Assembly: GCA_945902775.1 (NCBI GenBank)
Contig: CAMDMY010000011.1
Location: forward strand, 1 to 46,883
Origin: Chryseobacterium gleum
GTDB taxonomy: Bacteria > Bacteroidota > Bacteroidia > Flavobacteriales_D > Crocinitomicaceae
Reading direction: 5' to 3'
Length of the DNA stretch: 46,883 nucleotides
Position numbers and translations under genes: made by a program. The notes below the pieces were generated by a model. It saw only the letters and a program-made list of their open reading frames with translations, ran no database searches and was not told the origin of the DNA. Below are positions 24,356-33,284 of the stretch, piece after piece. The stretch's first letter is position 1; every line of letters starts with the position of its first letter.

Positions 24356-24928
24356 ATGATTCAATCAAATAAAAAAATAGTCTTAGGTTCAAAATCACCA
24401 AGAAGACAAGAATTGTTAGCAGGAATTGGTATTGAATTCACTATCAGAACGAAAGATACTGACGAAAGTTATCCAGTAAATTTAAAACCAACTGATGTCC
24501 CTATCTATATTGCTCAAAATAAAGCAAATGCTTTAAAATCAGAATTAGCAGAAGATGAAATTTTAATTTGTGCTGATACAGTTGTAATTGTTGAAAATAC
24601 AATATTAGGAAAACCGAATAATGAAAAAGAAGCAACAGAAATGCTTCAGCTTTTATCTGGAAAAACGCATTTAGTTACAACAGGTGTTGTCCTTTCTTCC
24701 TGTTCAAAAACGAAAGACTTTAGTTTAACAACAGAGGTAACGTTTAAAAATTTATCTTCTGAAGAAATTGAGTATTATGTCTCAAATTACAAACCTTTTG
24801 ATAAAGCGGGAAGTTACGGGATTCAAGAGTGGATTGGTTTTATTGGGGTAACATCAATAAAAGGTTCTTATTTTAATGTAGTTGGATTACCAATTCATGA
24901 AGTCTACCAACATTTAACTAACTTTTGA
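24356..24928 (+). CDS. maf: Maf-like nucleoside triphosphate pyrophosphatase
   Basis: A 190-residue protein of the Maf/YhdE family, which hydrolyses non-canonical or pyrimidine nucleoside triphosphates to monophosphates. The N-terminal loop LGSKSPRRQELL (10-21) binds phosphate; ADTVV, ILGKP, MLQLLSGKTH, TEVTF and YKPFDKAGSYGIQ are family blocks; the closing NVVGLPI is also typical. The dTTP/UTP-type specificity suggested by the ADTVV and QEW segments is an inference. It is the last gene of its operon and is followed by a strong hairpin terminator. Confidence 0.95.
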   Translation: MIQSNKKIVLGSKSPRRQELLAGIGIEFTIRTKDTDESYPVNLKPTDVPIYIAQNKANALKSELAEDEILICADTVVIVENTILGKPNNEKEATEMLQLLSGKTHLVTTGVVLSSCSKTKDFSLTTEVTFKNLSSEEIEYYVSNYKPFDKAGSYGIQEWIGFIGVTSIKGSYFNVVGLPIHEVYQHLTNF

Positions 24929-24960
24929 TTAAACATTCAAAATCGAAAATTCAACAACAT

Positions 24961-25020
24961 TATTTCTACAAAAAACAAAAAGGGGCAAATATTCGCCCCT
25001 TTTTGTTTTTTGTAGAAATA
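24961..25020. terminator. Bidirectional intrinsic terminator
   Basis: Arms 24961-24986 and 24995-25020 form a 26-bp perfect stem with an 8-nt loop. The inner part is GC-rich (AGGGGC/GCCCCT), flanked by A-runs on one side and T-runs on the other, so it works in both directions. It separates the convergent maf gene and the OmpA-like gene. Confidence 0.92.
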
Positions 25021-25022
25021 CC

Positions 25023-26195
25023 TTATCTTACCTTGAATGAGACTCTTCTGTTCTTAGCTAATCTTAAATCTTCTTCGTCGATATCAGAAATTTCTGAACT
25101 TGGATCTGAAATTCCAACAGGATTTGAAATCAATCTAGATTCAGCAATCCCTTTAGATGTCAAATATTTAATAACTTCATTTATACGTTTGTTAGACATG
25201 TCAGAAAAAGCAGGTTTTTCAGCTGCTAACTTTTCTTCCATTTCATCGTTGTGACCAACTATTTCCAATTTCAAATTTGGATTTGCTTTTAAATCTTCAG
25301 CAATTAAATCCAATGATTTCATTGAATTTGGTAATAATTTACTTTTACCAAAACCGAAATATTCATTCTGTAATTCAATTTGGTCTTTTACAGGCATCCC
25401 TTCATTAACATTTACTACTTTTTGAAAAATAGTATTTGAATATGATTCATCACCTGAACTTGAGCCTCCACAATCGCACGTTCCATCTTCAGCAACTAAA
25501 ACAACTGAAATATCATCGATATAATAATAAGCCGCGGTAATTTGTGCCGCTTTATTTTTTGGGTCCTTTTTATTTTTTTCGTTTTTAGTATTTTCATTAG
25601 AAGTGAAATTACCTAAAGTGATAAATTTCTCGCCACCTTCAGCATAGTATGTTGCACAAACTTCTTCCCAGTTATACATTGCACTAAAAATTTTATTTTT
25701 AGAATCTAAAACATGTGTTTTTTCAATTATAGCTGTTTTAGAATCTGTGCCATAAGGTTTTGAAGAAAAATTAACCCCCATTTGATTTGAAGCAAACTTA
25801 GAAGATTCAGATAAAGACAAACTAAATCTTACACAATACTTCATTCCTTTTTTTAAAGGTGAATTCAATTTACCCATGATATATGATCTAGGCATTGCAT
25901 CACCAAACGAATAACCAACAATTCCTGCATAATTTGTTCCTTCTTTAGCATCCTCCTTACCGTACAGATTTTCAGGAACATTTATAGTTACATTTTTAGA
26001 AGGTGTGAACAAATCTGCCCGAACTCCTGTTGGAGAAGTCCAACCTGTAGCATTCTCAATACAACCTAAAGCCTTCATTTTACCTTCAATAGTCTCAAAT
26101 CCAGGATTTGGAACCAAATTTTCTTGTCCGATTGAAGTGATTGACATCAATCCTAAAGGAAAAGCAACTAATAGTGATTTAATACTTAATTTCAT
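25023..26195 (-). CDS. OmpA-like exported protein with an N-terminal beta-sandwich domain
   Basis: A 390-residue envelope protein with a signal peptide ([24 protein letters not shown]). Residues ~25-240 start with [13 protein letters not shown] and include ATGWTSPT and [10 protein letters not shown], a carbohydrate-binding-like beta-sandwich seen in many Bacteroidota surface proteins. [11 protein letters not shown] linker (~248-257) follows. The C-terminal ~110 residues are OmpA-like ([52 protein letters not shown]) and should bind peptidoglycan, although the usual GHTD reads GHND. The start codon lies 17 bp inside the end of hemE, so translation is probably coupled. Confidence 0.87.
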   Translation of the reverse strand: MKLSIKSLLVAFPLGLMSITSIGQENLVPNPGFETIEGKMKALGCIENATGWTSPTGVRADLFTPSKNVTINVPENLYGKEDAKEGTNYAGIVGYSFGDAMPRSYIMGKLNSPLKKGMKYCVRFSLSLSESSKFASNQMGVNFSSKPYGTDSKTAIIEKTHVLDSKNKIFSAMYNWEEVCATYYAEGGEKFITLGNFTSNENTKNEKNKKDPKNKAAQITAAYYYIDDISVVLVAEDGTCDCGGSSSGDESYSNTIFQKVVNVNEGMPVKDQIELQNEYFGFGKSKLLPNSMKSLDLIAEDLKANPNLKLEIVGHNDEMEEKLAAEKPAFSDMSNKRINEVIKYLTSKGIAESRLISNPVGISDPSSEISDIDEEDLRLAKNRRVSFKVR

Positions 26196-27216
26196 AGTCT
26201 TTAACAGTTTTAATAAAAGTTTTCACCTTTTCAGGATCAATGTCTGGATATACTCCATGACCTAAATTCACAATGTGACGTTTACTTGTGAATGAATTTA
26301 ACATATTAATTGTTGAACTTTCAACAGCTGCATGAGAAGCATACAAAGCGCAAGGATCTAAATTACCTTGTAATGTTCTAGTTTCTCCAATTTGCTCTCT
26401 AATTTTCACACTATCCATATTCCAATCCAAACCTACCGTATTACAATTTAATTTTGCAATAGCTTCAACAGAAGAAATAGCACCTTTTGAAAAAACAGTA
26501 ACTGGCACCTCATTTATTGCCGAAACAATTTTGTCTATATATCTCAATCCAAATTCTGCATATTGTTCAGTTCCAAGAATTCCGGCCCAAGAATCGAATA
26601 ATTGCAACATATGAGCTCCCGCTTTTGCCTGTGCTTTTAAATACTGAATAGTAACTTCTGTTATACGACTAAGCAACTCGTGTGCCAAAATTGGATTCGT
26701 ATATAATAACTTTCTAGATTCAGAAAAAGTTTTAGAACCATGTCCTTCAACCATATAACAAAATATTGTCCAAGGCGCACCTGCAAAACCAATTAAAGGA
26801 ACTCTCCCTCCTAATTCTTTGTTCGTGATTTTAATTGCTTCTAAAACATAACCTAAACGGTCTTCAATATCAAATCCTGTTTCTGCATATTTTAAACCTT
26901 CTTCTGATCGGATGGTCTTTTCAAACCAAGGACCTTTAGCTTCTAGCATTTGATATTCTAATCCCATCGCCTCTGGAACTACCAAAATATCTGAAAATAT
27001 AATTGCAGCGTCAACACCCAGTATATCAACTGGTTGAATTGTTACTTCAGCAGCAAATTCAGGTGTTTCTACTAATTCTTTAAAGCCGCTTAACTTGCTT
27101 CTCACAGCTCTATATTCTGGTAAAATTCTACCAGCTTGACGCATCAACCAAACAGGATAGCGTTCAATGCTTTCACCTTTTGCTGCGCGTAAAATAAGAT
27201 CGTTTTGTAATTTCAT
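26179..27216 (-). CDS. hemE: Uroporphyrinogen decarboxylase HemE
   Basis: A 345-residue cytoplasmic enzyme that removes four carboxyl groups from uroporphyrinogen III to make coproporphyrinogen III in haem synthesis. Signatures are [17 protein letters not shown] near the N-terminus, [50 protein letters not shown] and LGHGVYPD. The start is taken at the ATG at 27216; the upstream TTG would lie inside the promoter box. The 3' end overlaps the OmpA-like gene by 17 nt. No other hem gene is in the window. Confidence 0.96.
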   Translation of the reverse strand: MKLQNDLILRAAKGESIERYPVWLMRQAGRILPEYRAVRSKLSGFKELVETPEFAAEVTIQPVDILGVDAAIIFSDILVVPEAMGLEYQMLEAKGPWFEKTIRSEEGLKYAETGFDIEDRLGYVLEAIKITNKELGGRVPLIGFAGAPWTIFCYMVEGHGSKTFSESRKLLYTNPILAHELLSRITEVTIQYLKAQAKAGAHMLQLFDSWAGILGTEQYAEFGLRYIDKIVSAINEVPVTVFSKGAISSVEAIAKLNCNTVGLDWNMDSVKIREQIGETRTLQGNLDPCALYASHAAVESSTINMLNSFTSKRHIVNLGHGVYPDIDPEKVKTFIKTVKDYEIKY

Positions 27217-27222
27217 AGTAGA

Positions 27223-27254
27223 CAAATATAAATATTAGATTTTGGACTGAACAA
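27223..27254 (-). promoter_or_regulatory. hemE promoter (TTG-N21-TATATTTG)
   Basis: On the minus strand, TTG at 27254-27252 and TATATTTG at 27230-27223 are 21 bp apart. The ATG at 27216 follows only 6 nt after the -7 box, so the mRNA leader is very short or absent. Confidence 0.65.
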
Positions 27255-27337
27255 TAGATTTTAGTATTTATTAGAATAATGGGATAAAATCACTAAATAA
27301 ACCCTTCAAGAAATATCGTTTAGATGATGAATATCAT

Positions 27338-28009
27338 TTACCATTTAATTTCTTGAATATTTTTTGAATTTAAATATTCATTTGTTTTACTAAAATGTTT
27401 ACAACCAAAAAAACCTCTATATGATGACAAGGGTGATGGATGAACCGATTTTAAAACCAAATTTTTTGACGCATCAATTCCATTTCCTTTTTCGTGCGCC
27501 TTTGAACCCCACAAAAGATAAACTACATTCTCCTTATTTAAATTCAGTTGATAAATCACCTCATCAGTAAAAAATTCCCAACCTTTATTTGCGTGACTTC
27601 CAGCCTCACCTTCTCTAACAGTTAAAATACTATTCAGAAGTAAAACTCCTTGTTCGGCCCATCTTTCTAAATTTCCATTTACAGGAAAAGGTATATTTAG
27701 GTCTGACTCAATTTCTTTAAAAACATTTATTAAACTTTTGGGAAAAGGTTTCACATCTTCTTCAACAGAAAAACAAAGACCATTCGCGTGTCCTCTTGTT
27801 GGATAAGGATCTTGTCCTATAATAACAACTTTAACATTTTCGAATTTACATTCATTGAATGCTTTAAAAACAGATTCTTTGGGTGGAAATATAGCGTCAT
27901 CATATGTTTTTAACTCACTTTCTAAAAAAAGTTTTAAATTTTGAAAATAGTTTTTTTTAAATTCATTTTTTAATCTTTCTTTCCACGTTTTTTCTAATTC
28001 CAACTTCAT
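27338..28009 (-). CDS. ung: Uracil-DNA glycosylase Ung
   Basis: A 223-residue family 1 uracil-DNA glycosylase that excises uracil from DNA. The water-activating motif GQDPYP is at 65-70 (catalytic D67), followed by GLCFSV. VLLLNSILTV and the GWEFFTD block are conserved, VYLLWGSKA is the uracil-recognition strand, and HPSPLSSYRGFFGCKHFSKTN carries the DNA-intercalating loop. Length is normal. It is transcribed from its own promoter; the region towards hemE (27217-27337) holds no other gene. Confidence 0.97.
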   Translation of the reverse strand: MKLELEKTWKERLKNEFKKNYFQNLKLFLESELKTYDDAIFPPKESVFKAFNECKFENVKVVIIGQDPYPTRGHANGLCFSVEEDVKPFPKSLINVFKEIESDLNIPFPVNGNLERWAEQGVLLLNSILTVREGEAGSHANKGWEFFTDEVIYQLNLNKENVVYLLWGSKAHEKGNGIDASKNLVLKSVHPSPLSSYRGFFGCKHFSKTNEYLNSKNIQEIKW

Positions 28010-28013
28010 ATAA

Positions 28014-28021
28014 CAAAGATA
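28014..28021 (-). promoter_or_regulatory. -7 promoter element (TATCTTTG) of ung
   Basis: TATCTTTG on the minus strand is an exact TAnnTTTG match. Four bases separate it from the ATG at 28009, predicting a leaderless transcript. A TTG lies 25 bp further upstream, somewhat too far. Confidence 0.55.
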
Positions 28022-28059
28022 TGAATAACAAAGAAAATAAATGATTCAACTACATTCCT

Positions 28060-28067
28060 TATATTTG
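28060..28067 (+). promoter_or_regulatory. -7 promoter element (TATATTTG) of the lipoprotein gene
   Basis: TATATTTG lies 34 nt before the ATG at 28102 and drives the lipoprotein-esterase pair, divergent from ung. No clear -33 box. Confidence 0.5.
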
Positions 28068-28101
28068 TATTTAAAGAGTTATTTAATCAAAATATCATAT
28101 A

Positions 28102-28860
28102 ATGAAAAATACATTTGCATTGCTATTTTTATTTGCTATTATATTTAGTTGTTCTGAAAATAAATCAACAGACAATGAATTAACAGAAAAAGAAAATAAC
28201 AAAAAACAAACTTTAGAGGAAATAATAGATAGACACGTTCAATCTCAACTTTCTATTCCTTCAACTGAAAAATATACTCTTCATATTTACAAAGAACATC
28301 TTGATGGTGATGATAAAATTGATGCGATTATTACAGTAAATAGATTAAATTTTGCCTACGAGGAAGCAAATAAATCAGGTAAATATGAAATTCGAAAAGA
28401 ATTAGGTTTTACAGGTCATTACAATTACATTTTTTATTTTGATGGTGGCTTAAATATGATTTCACCATCAATCATTGTTCCTTCTTCCCCACAAGCGGAA
28501 TTGATTGTGAAATTTGAAAATATTTCAACCTCTGCTTTCAAAGACGTTATAGTTGATTATAAAATAAGAAATTCATCTTTTAGAAATTATTATAACATAA
28601 TGAATCATAGTCCGGTTCAAGTTTTTCAATGGAAATTATATGATTACTTAGGCGAAAAAAATGTAGAAGCTAACTACATTGAGTATTCAAATGGATCTGT
28701 CGGACTTGCAAAAGATATCTTGATTTTCAAAGGAAAATTAAAAAATGGGAACAATGTAAAAGATATTTACAATTTTTCACCTGAAATAGAAAAAGAAGGA
28801 GAATTAATTCATCGTTTTTTCTACTTAGATAAAGAAGGAAAATATTTCACTAAAAAGTAA
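28102..28860 (+). CDS. Lipoprotein of unknown function
   Basis: A 252-residue lipoprotein. The signal ends in AIIFSC with the lipidated cysteine at C17, followed by SENKSTD. The mature part begins with a Glu/Lys-rich spacer and continues as an alpha/beta domain with HLDGDDKIDAIITVNR, which resembles a calcium-binding-like repeat in secreted proteins. I recognise no family. The stop codon is directly followed by the ATG of the esterase gene, so the two are one transcript and may act together in the envelope, though the esterase itself has no signal peptide. Confidence 0.72.
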   Translation: MKNTFALLFLFAIIFSCSENKSTDNELTEKENNKKQTLEEIIDRHVQSQLSIPSTEKYTLHIYKEHLDGDDKIDAIITVNRLNFAYEEANKSGKYEIRKELGFTGHYNYIFYFDGGLNMISPSIIVPSSPQAELIVKFENISTSAFKDVIVDYKIRNSSFRNYYNIMNHSPVQVFQWKLYDYLGEKNVEANYIEYSNGSVGLAKDILIFKGKLKNGNNVKDIYNFSPEIEKEGELIHRFFYLDKEGKYFTKK

Positions 28861-29493
28861 ATGGAAAATACCTTAACATGCTCTAAAACATTCCGTTATT
28901 TTACTTTTGGCAATCCTGATGATGCTAAATACATTCTTTATGTTTTACATGGTTATGGTCAATTAGCTGAATACTTCATCCGTAAATTTCATGATTTAGG
29001 TAATAATTATTTCATTGTTGCCCCTGAAGGAATGCATCGTTTTTATTTAAAAGGAAGCAATGGAAGAGTCGGCGCCTCATGGATGACAAAAGAAGCGAGA
29101 GAACTAGATATTTCTGACACACAAAATTGGCTCAATCACCTAAAAAAAGAAATCGATTCAAACTATTCGTTTCAAAAAGAAATTGTACTTGGATTTTCTC
29201 AAGGAGGAGCAACAGCAGCTCGCTGGACTACAATCAATTCAATTCCAAATCAAATTTATTGGGCGAACGTTTTTCCTACTGATATTGATCCGAAATCTAT
29301 TATTTCAAAAGAAAATAACGTAAATAAACATTTTGCTATAGGGACTCAAGATGAATATTTCAATTCTGAAGAACAACTTTCAACTCTTTCTTTTTATGCT
29401 AACTTAGGATTTAAAACACACATTTTCAACGACTCCCATACAATTGATAATATCACTTTAAAAGAAATTTTAACAGATATAACTAAAAAATAA
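28861..29493 (+). CDS. Alpha/beta hydrolase (phospholipase/carboxylesterase family)
   Basis: A 210-residue serine hydrolase similar to the YpfH/carboxylesterase group. The oxyanion segment VLHGYGQ is at 29-35, the nucleophile elbow GFSQGG places the catalytic Ser at S113, the acid is probably D164 in GTQDEY, and the His is H193 in DSHTID. FIVAPEGMHRFY is also typical. There is no signal peptide, so it is cytoplasmic. The substrate is unknown. The gene abuts the lipoprotein gene with no gap. Confidence 0.88.
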   Translation: MENTLTCSKTFRYFTFGNPDDAKYILYVLHGYGQLAEYFIRKFHDLGNNYFIVAPEGMHRFYLKGSNGRVGASWMTKEARELDISDTQNWLNHLKKEIDSNYSFQKEIVLGFSQGGATAARWTTINSIPNQIYWANVFPTDIDPKSIISKENNVNKHFAIGTQDEYFNSEEQLSTLSFYANLGFKTHIFNDSHTIDNITLKEILTDITKK

Positions 29494-29565
29494 AAAAAGT
29501 TAAAAACTATTAAAAACTTTAAAGCATTAATTTGGCACAATTTCTGATATTTGCACTGAAAATTA

Positions 29566-30225
29566 ATGAATATGAAAATCTTATTATTTGCTTTTTGCCT
29601 TTTAACACTTACTGTTTCTGCACAAGATTCTAAAGAAATTAAAGACGCTAAATCACAAGGTATTTTAGACAAACTTTCAACAAAAATGAAAGGTTTAAAA
29701 TCATTTTATATCGAATTCAGTGCGAATATTAAAAATGCTTCATCTGGAACAAATGAAACTTCTGCTGGTAAAGGTTGGGTGAAAGATAAAAAATTCTGTG
29801 CTTCTTACGGCGATAACACAATCATTTCTAATGGAATAAAAACATGGACAGTTGTAAAAGAAGAAAAATCTGTATATGAGTCTGACGCAAATGAAGATGA
29901 TAAAGAATCAATCAATCCAAAAAAATTATTGACTATCTGGGAAACTGGTTTTAAAAACAAATACGAAAAAGAAGAAAATTTAAATGGTGAGATAGTTCAC
30001 GTTATTTATTTGTACCCTAAAGCAGCTGGAAAAGTTGATTATCACACAATTATTCTTTATATCTCTAAAAATACAAATGAAATGAAGAAAGCTATTTTGA
30101 AATCGAAAGATGGAACTGTGATGACTTATTCATTAACTAAATTTACTCCAAACGAAACTATCGAGGATACTAAATTTGTATTTGACTCTAAAAAATACCC
30201 AGGATACACTATTATTAAGGATTAA
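29566..30225 (+). CDS. LolA-like outer-membrane lipoprotein carrier protein
   Basis: A 219-residue periplasmic protein with signal peptide (MKILLFAFCLLTLTVSA, then Q). A second ATG at 29572 is an equally good start. The mature part fits the LolA fold: ILDKLSTKMKGLKSFYIEFSA, then GKGWVKDKKFCASYGDNTIISNGIKTWTV, where LolA proteins carry the strand with the Trp-Thr pair, and KKAILKSKDGTVMTYSLTKF. LolA carries lipoproteins from the inner to the outer membrane. In many Bacteroidota lolA lies next to ftsK; here ftsK is 7 kb away. Confidence 0.87.
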   Translation: MNMKILLFAFCLLTLTVSAQDSKEIKDAKSQGILDKLSTKMKGLKSFYIEFSANIKNASSGTNETSAGKGWVKDKKFCASYGDNTIISNGIKTWTVVKEEKSVYESDANEDDKESINPKKLLTIWETGFKNKYEKEENLNGEIVHVIYLYPKAAGKVDYHTIILYISKNTNEMKKAILKSKDGTVMTYSLTKFTPNETIEDTKFVFDSKKYPGYTIIKD

Positions 30226-30242
30226 AGTTGAGGTTAAGATTA

Positions 30243-30275
30243 AGGTTGAGATGTAGTTAATCTAAATCTCAACCT
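30243..30275. terminator. Hairpin between convergent lolA and MutS-like genes, with GAGGTTAAG-type repeats
   Basis: AGGTTGAGAT (30243-30252) and ATCTCAACCT (30266-30275) form a 10-bp stem. The sequence just before it repeats the same word in varied form (GTTGAGGTTAAGATTAAGG from 30228). It lies between convergent genes and could end transcription, although no T-run follows. Confidence 0.5.
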
Positions 30276-30284
30276 CAGCCTATT

Positions 30285-32048
30285 TCAATCTACTAACTTC
30301 ATTTGTTTCAATAAGAAAGAAGCATTCATGTTTTTACAAACACCTTCATTTATTCTATAATCAAAGGATAAATTATCACCTTCAATCGTTGAATCAAAAT
30401 ACATATTTTTAAAAGAAGTATCTTCTTTCGATAAATCACAAAGGGATAAATCATGAGTTGCTATGATTCCTTTTGCATTTAATCGCTTTAATTTTTGAAG
30501 AAACTTTGCAGAACCTATTTCCTTGTCCTTACTATTTGTTCCTTTTAATATTTCATCCAATATAATAAACACCTTCTCCCCTTTTTCAATAGCATCCATA
30601 ATAAATCGTAATCGAATTAATTCCGCGTGGAAATAAGAACTTTCAACAGTTAAATCATCACTTGTACGCATACTTGAGAACAATTTCAATAAGGGTAATT
30701 TACACGATTTAGCTAAAATTGGAAATCCAGCATTCGCAAAAGCAAAAGTCAAACCAAGACTTCTTAAATACGTACTTTTTCCTGCCATATTTGGACCTGT
30801 GATAATTATGAAATTTTCATTACTCTTTATATTAACATCATTCTTTACACTTTTAGCTTGATTTACAAAAGGATGTGATAATTGAATAATTTCAATCGGT
30901 TCATCTTCAGGTATAATTGTAGAAAAAGTAGAATTTGGATGATTATATTTATAAATAGCTCCAGAAATCCAAACTTCAATTTCAGCTAATCTATTCTCCC
31001 AACTCTCTAATTGACTTGCATTTTTAACCAACCATTTTTTTAATTGAGTTACAATTTGAAAATCCCAAGCTATTAAAAAGTTAAGTAGAATTCCAACTAA
31101 AAAATTGATTCGAACATCGAATCTTCCCATTATTTTATCCAACTCTTTGACTTCGTGCAATACACCCTTCTCTTCATTTAATAATTGGTCTTGCTCATTC
31201 TTAAACAACTGATTCTTCACTTTTAAATTACTGTACAATTCTAATTGCTTCAATATCACCTTTACTCTCTCCGATTGATTGGTTAATGTATTTGCAACAG
31301 AATTCGTTCGTTTTAATCCTTGGGCTACAATTGCCAAATTAACCGCTAAAATTGCAGTAAAAATAGAACTACTAATAATCCCTATGGATAATAAAATAAT
31401 GGAAGAAAATGCTACTATTGGTAGAAAAAATCGTAAAAACTTAAACGTCGATGATAATTGAATATCTAATTTAGACAACTCTTTTAGAGAAGCCTGTTTT
31501 TCACCTTTTCGAACCAATCCCTCCGACATAAATTCCTGACACCAAGTAATCTCATCAGCTAAATCAGTAATACAAATTGAATTCAATTCAATTGTTGATG
31601 AACCTTCAGCTAAAGTTTGGGCTAATTTTTCTTTTCCTTGTAAAGAAACTGTTCTATTTACTAATTGGAAAACACTCTTTTTACCAAAAATATCCATATC
31701 CAAAGTGTACGGATGTTTTCCATCTCTAAATTCTGTACCATCTTCAAACATTGACCAATCGCCATCAATTACTTTCAATTCGTTTTCATTAATTGAAATT
31801 AGAGCCACCATTTTATCTCTTTTATATTTTGCATCTACCGATAAATGAACAACATACAAGAATAATCCAAAGAAAATTACAAAGGATGGTAACAATAAAA
31901 TAGATCCCCAAAAAACAAAAAAGGAATTCCCTGCTAACAGAAAAAACAATAATCGTAAAAAAGTAAATAATCTATATCTAGATTGAACGCCTTTTAATTC
32001 TTGATTTAATTCGGTAATTCGATTGGTATAATATGTTTTTACTTCCAC
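30285..32048 (-). CDS. Membrane-anchored MutS-like ATPase
   Basis: A 587-residue protein with hydrophobic pairs near 28-68, a second pair near 205-245 and one segment near 312-330. Residues ~380-587 form a MutS domain V ATPase: TGPNMAGKST Walker A (417-425), SSMRTSDDLTVESSYFHAEL, FIILDEILKGTNSKDKEIG Walker B/signature, and ATHDLSL. There is no mismatch-recognition domain I, so it is not the repair protein MutS; related membrane MutS-like proteins in Bacteroidota have no known role. The start is GTG at 32048: an ATG 11 nt upstream runs into a stop, and the next Met is residue 80, after the first membrane pair. TAGCTTTG at 32065-32072 is the likely promoter. Confidence 0.88.
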   Translation of the reverse strand: MEVKTYYTNRITELNQELKGVQSRYRLFTFLRLLFFLLAGNSFFVFWGSILLLPSFVIFFGLFLYVVHLSVDAKYKRDKMVALISINENELKVIDGDWSMFEDGTEFRDGKHPYTLDMDIFGKKSVFQLVNRTVSLQGKEKLAQTLAEGSSTIELNSICITDLADEITWCQEFMSEGLVRKGEKQASLKELSKLDIQLSSTFKFLRFFLPIVAFSSIILLSIGIISSSIFTAILAVNLAIVAQGLKRTNSVANTLTNQSERVKVILKQLELYSNLKVKNQLFKNEQDQLLNEEKGVLHEVKELDKIMGRFDVRINFLVGILLNFLIAWDFQIVTQLKKWLVKNASQLESWENRLAEIEVWISGAIYKYNHPNSTFSTIIPEDEPIEIIQLSHPFVNQAKSVKNDVNIKSNENFIIITGPNMAGKSTYLRSLGLTFAFANAGFPILAKSCKLPLLKLFSSMRTSDDLTVESSYFHAELIRLRFIMDAIEKGEKVFIILDEILKGTNSKDKEIGSAKFLQKLKRLNAKGIIATHDLSLCDLSKEDTSFKNMYFDSTIEGDNLSFDYRINEGVCKNMNASFLLKQMKLVD

Positions 32049-32064
32049 TTTTTACATTTTTTTT

Positions 32065-32072
32065 CAAAGCTA
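32065..32072 (-). promoter_or_regulatory. -7 promoter element (TAGCTTTG) of the MutS-like gene
   Basis: TAGCTTTG on the minus strand matches TAnnTTTG and lies 16 nt before the GTG start at 32048, which supports that start. Confidence 0.5.
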
Positions 32073-32171
32073 GTTAATTTTATTAGAACTTCTATAATCA
32101 CAACGTTTTATGTTAATTTCTCTTAAAATAATTTAGAAGTGAAATTTCGATTTATTTTACTCATTTTTTTC

Positions 32172-32179
32172 TAACTTTA
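32172..32179 (+). promoter_or_regulatory. Possible -7 element (TAACTTTA) of the DUF58 gene
   Basis: TAACTTTA matches TAnnTTTG except for the final base and overlaps the first possible ATG at 32179. The ATG at 32185 lies 5 nt downstream and would be a leaderless start. Confidence 0.4.
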
Positions 32180-32184
32180 TGCCT

Positions 32185-33105
32185 ATGAGTAATGAAATAA
32201 ATCGATTGAATTTAGCGCAATTCGGGAATCTTGAACTTCTTGCAAAACAAGTTGTTGAAGGTTTTATAACCGGTATGCACAAAAGTCCTTTTCATGGGTT
32301 TTCAGTCGAATTTGCTGAACATCGTTTATACAATGCTGGCGAATCAACTCGACATATTGACTGGAAACTCTATGCAAGAAGCGGAAAATTCTTCACTAAA
32401 AAGTATGAAGAAGAAACAAATCTTCGTTGCCAAATTGTGATAGATTGTTCTAGCTCAATGCTATTTCCAAAAGGTAAAGAACTAAATAAATTAGAATTTT
32501 CTATTTATTCTGCTGCTTCATTGATTGAACTTCTAAAAAAACAAAGAGATGCTGTCGGAATTTCTTTATTCTCTGAAAAATTAGAATTACATACGGAAGC
32601 TAAATCTTCAATTCTTCATCACCGTTATTTATATAGTGAATTAGAAAAGAGAATGAATGAGTATTCGGAAGAAACAAAGAAAACAACCAATGCTATTCAA
32701 GCTTTACACGATATTGCTGAATTAAGTCACAAAAGAAGTTTGGTGATTATTTTTTCAGATTTACTGGACGACCCTACTCGTTCAGATGAATTTTTTCAAG
32801 CCTTACAACACCTAAAACACAATAAACACGAAGTAATTGTTTTTCATGTAGTTGACAAGAAAATGGAAGTTGATTTCAATTTAGAAAACAGACCTTACAC
32901 TTTAGTGGATATGGAAACTGGTGAAAGAATGAAACTTCAACCAGCTCAAATCAGAGAACAATACATTGAATCAATCGGAAAGTACTTTAACGAACTAAAA
33001 CTTCGTTGCGCTTCCTACCAAATCGATTTTATGCCTGCCGATATAAACGAAGGGTATAATCAAATATTACTTCAATATCTTCTGAAAAGAGGGAAATTGT
33101 TTTGA
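32185..33105 (+). CDS. DUF58 domain protein
   Basis: A 306-residue cytoplasmic protein of the DUF58 family, related to von Willebrand A domains. The family core is the VEFAEHRLYNAGESTRHIDWKLYAR segment with the DW pair, then YEEETNLRCQIVIDCSSSM, where DCSSSM gives the DxSxS metal site. In other genomes DUF58 proteins are encoded with MoxR ATPases and Bat aerotolerance proteins; none are nearby here. An ATG two codons earlier at 32179 is possible but overlaps the likely -7 box. It is divergent from the MutS-like gene. The 180 bp downstream to argS hold no gene. Confidence 0.9.
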   Translation: MSNEINRLNLAQFGNLELLAKQVVEGFITGMHKSPFHGFSVEFAEHRLYNAGESTRHIDWKLYARSGKFFTKKYEEETNLRCQIVIDCSSSMLFPKGKELNKLEFSIYSAASLIELLKKQRDAVGISLFSEKLELHTEAKSSILHHRYLYSELEKRMNEYSEETKKTTNAIQALHDIAELSHKRSLVIIFSDLLDDPTRSDEFFQALQHLKHNKHEVIVFHVVDKKMEVDFNLENRPYTLVDMETGERMKLQPAQIREQYIESIGKYFNELKLRCASYQIDFMPADINEGYNQILLQYLLKRGKLF

Positions 33106-33284
33106 TTATACGTTTCCTGTTTTATTCTACTATTCCAATTTAAAACAGATTGACTTACAAACAACTGAATAACAATCATTTAAAAAATATCAAAACCTAT
33201 CTTGATAATGTAACTCAAGGTATGAACTAAATGAATGCGGCTGAGTAAAAATTACATCCCTAAGGGACCAATTTTGTACCGAAA

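Noticed and set aside
27305-27357. Inverted repeat TTCAAGAAAT / ATTTCTTGAA near the end of ung
   Set aside because: Arms are 33 bp apart and one lies in coding sequence; no T-run, likely chance in AT-rich DNA.
29531-29555. TTTGGCACA and TTTGCA words before lolA, looking like a sigma-54 promoter
   Set aside because: The GG and GC elements are about 17 bp apart instead of 10, so the sigma-54 spacing does not fit.
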